A DNA stretch of 6,394 nt from Lentisphaerota bacterium. Its GTDB lineage: Bacteria; Verrucomicrobiota; Kiritimatiellia; RFP12; UBA3636. The stretch lies in NCBI GenBank assembly GCA_012511845.1, contig JAAZFF010000181.1, positions 1-6,394 of the forward strand, written 5' to 3'. Under the pieces are notes generated by a model. It was given only the letters and a program-made list of their open reading frames with translations. It was not told where the DNA came from and made no database searches. Position numbers and translations under genes: made by a program. Positions 5,616 through 6,394 of the stretch are shown here, one piece after another (the stretch's first letter is position 1; every line of letters starts with the position of its first letter).

Positions 5616-6394
5616 ATGAGCATTTCAGAAATCAAATCAAACGAAAAATACGAAGGTCACGCTATTCTGCGCCATGCTGAAGTAAAAACAGCCAAAAGCG
5701 GCAAATCATATCTCGATGCCGTACTCACTGATAAAAGTGGGGAAATTCTTGCAAAATCCTGGAACTGGGATTCGAAAAAATCACCACCCGCACAGGGAGC
5801 AGTAGTAAAATTTTCCGGTAAAGGGAACGAATTCAATGAAAAGATCCAAATCGTGCTCGATTCTATTGAAGAAGTAGCTGATACAAGCCAGTTCAATATG
5901 CACGATCTTGTTCCGCACACACAGGAAGATCCCAGGGCAATGTTCAAGGAAGTTCTCTCTATTGCAATTTCCATAAAAAACAAATCTCTTCGTGATATTG
6001 TGTGTGAGTTGCTTAGAGAGGCTAATCATGAAGATCGCCTCCTTTCCTTTCCTGCAGCGAGAAAACTGCATCATGCAGTAATAGGAGGATTTTTACATCA
6101 TATTACTACAATGCTTCGTCTTGCAAATGCAATTTGTGATGTTTATCCGCATCTGAACAGAGATTTGCTCTTTGCCGGAGTAATTGTGCATGATCTGGGA
6201 AAGTTTGAGGAAATGTCGCAGGACGAAACCACAGGCTTAATAAACGATTATACAACTGAAGGCAAACTTCTCGGACACATCCTGCTGGGTGCGGAGAAGG
6301 TGGCAGCTGCTGCAGAAAAAGTCGGCGCATCAAAAGCGGCATCCACAGCATTACGCCACCTTATAATATCCCATCACGGCTGCGCTGAAAATGG
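5616..6394 (+). CDS. YhaM-type 3'-5' exoribonuclease (OB-fold + HD domain), 3' end outside window
   Basis: The frame is open from the ATG at 5616 to the last base, giving 259 complete codons without a stop. Residues about 10-90 form an OB-fold nucleic-acid-binding domain (AEVKTAKSGKSYLDAVLTD, then SWNWD and a GAVVKFSGKG turn). An HD-family metal-dependent phosphohydrolase domain follows: LHHAVIGGFLHH (H152/H153 and H161/H162), IVHDLGK (H192-D193), a GHILLGAE helix (H221) and SHHG (H253-H254). This order and the motifs match YhaM/CBF1, a 3'-5' exoribonuclease known from Bacillus and Staphylococcus that trims RNA ends in the cytoplasm; related proteins are widespread in other phyla. All expected metal-binding His/Asp residues are visible. 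Family members are about 310-330 residues, so some 50-70 residues should lie past the right edge. RNase activity is inferred from the family; the gene is divergent from MATE and has no functional link to it here. Confidence 0.88.
   Translation, partial: MSISEIKSNEKYEGHAILRHAEVKTAKSGKSYLDAVLTDKSGEILAKSWNWDSKKSPPAQGAVVKFSGKGNEFNEKIQIVLDSIEEVADTSQFNMHDLVPHTQEDPRAMFKEVLSIAISIKNKSLRDIVCELLREANHEDRLLSFPAARKLHHAVIGGFLHHITTMLRLANAICDVYPHLNRDLLFAGVIVHDLGKFEEMSQDETTGLINDYTTEGKLLGHILLGAEKVAAAAEKVGASKAASTALRHLIISHHGCAEN

Noticed and set aside
5657..6351. Several open minus-strand frames opposite the exoribonuclease gene
   Set aside because: They have no recognisable domain or ribosome-binding site and lie opposite a well-supported conserved gene.

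Overview
The window looks like a chromosomal segment of a free-living or gut-associated member of the Planctomycetota-Verrucomicrobiota-Lentisphaerota group, most plausibly Lentisphaerota (Victivallis-like) or Kiritimatiellota. The pointers are two short GspG/PilE-type pseudopilins with a conserved helix and a C-terminal pair of Cys-Pro motifs, a sigma-54-type promoter in front of them, and neighbouring glycan-acting enzymes. Taxonomy is inferred from gene style only; there is no rRNA or other marker here.

Layout. 1-1086 (+): 3' part of a sialidase/BNR-repeat (Asp-box) protein whose start lies outside the window. 1087-1440: a 354-base AT-rich gap with a good sigma-54 (-24/-12) promoter match near its end. 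1441-1839 (+): pseudopilin 1, followed by a strong rho-independent terminator at 1879-1911. 1973-2323 (+): pseudopilin 2, a diverged tandem copy of the first. 2343-3944 (+): a secreted glycoside hydrolase family 5 enzyme with an N-terminal beta-sandwich-like module, starting 20 bases after pseudopilin 2 and probably cotranscribed with it. 4029-5431 (-): a MATE-family multidrug/cation antiporter gene, convergent with the hydrolase and broken by a one-base frameshift near 5259-5267. 5616-6394 (+): 5' part of a YhaM-type OB-fold plus HD-domain 3'-5' exoribonuclease, running off the right edge and divergent from the MATE gene.

How the genes fit together. The left two thirds reads as an envelope/extracellular module: a glycan-acting BNR protein, two pseudopilins that a prepilin peptidase and a type II secretion/type IV pilus-like machine would handle, and an exported GH5 glycanase. 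It is reasonable, but inferred, that the pseudopilins and hydrolase are coregulated for work on extracellular polysaccharide. The right third (MATE, exoribonuclease) is functionally unrelated housekeeping or accessory content.

I do not see a clearly new biological system. The points most worth a second look are the sigma-54/pseudopilin/GH5 arrangement, the frameshifted MATE gene, and a predicted promoter whose start point falls inside the terminator between the two pseudopilins. No tRNA, rRNA, CRISPR array, insertion sequence or recognisable riboswitch was found.
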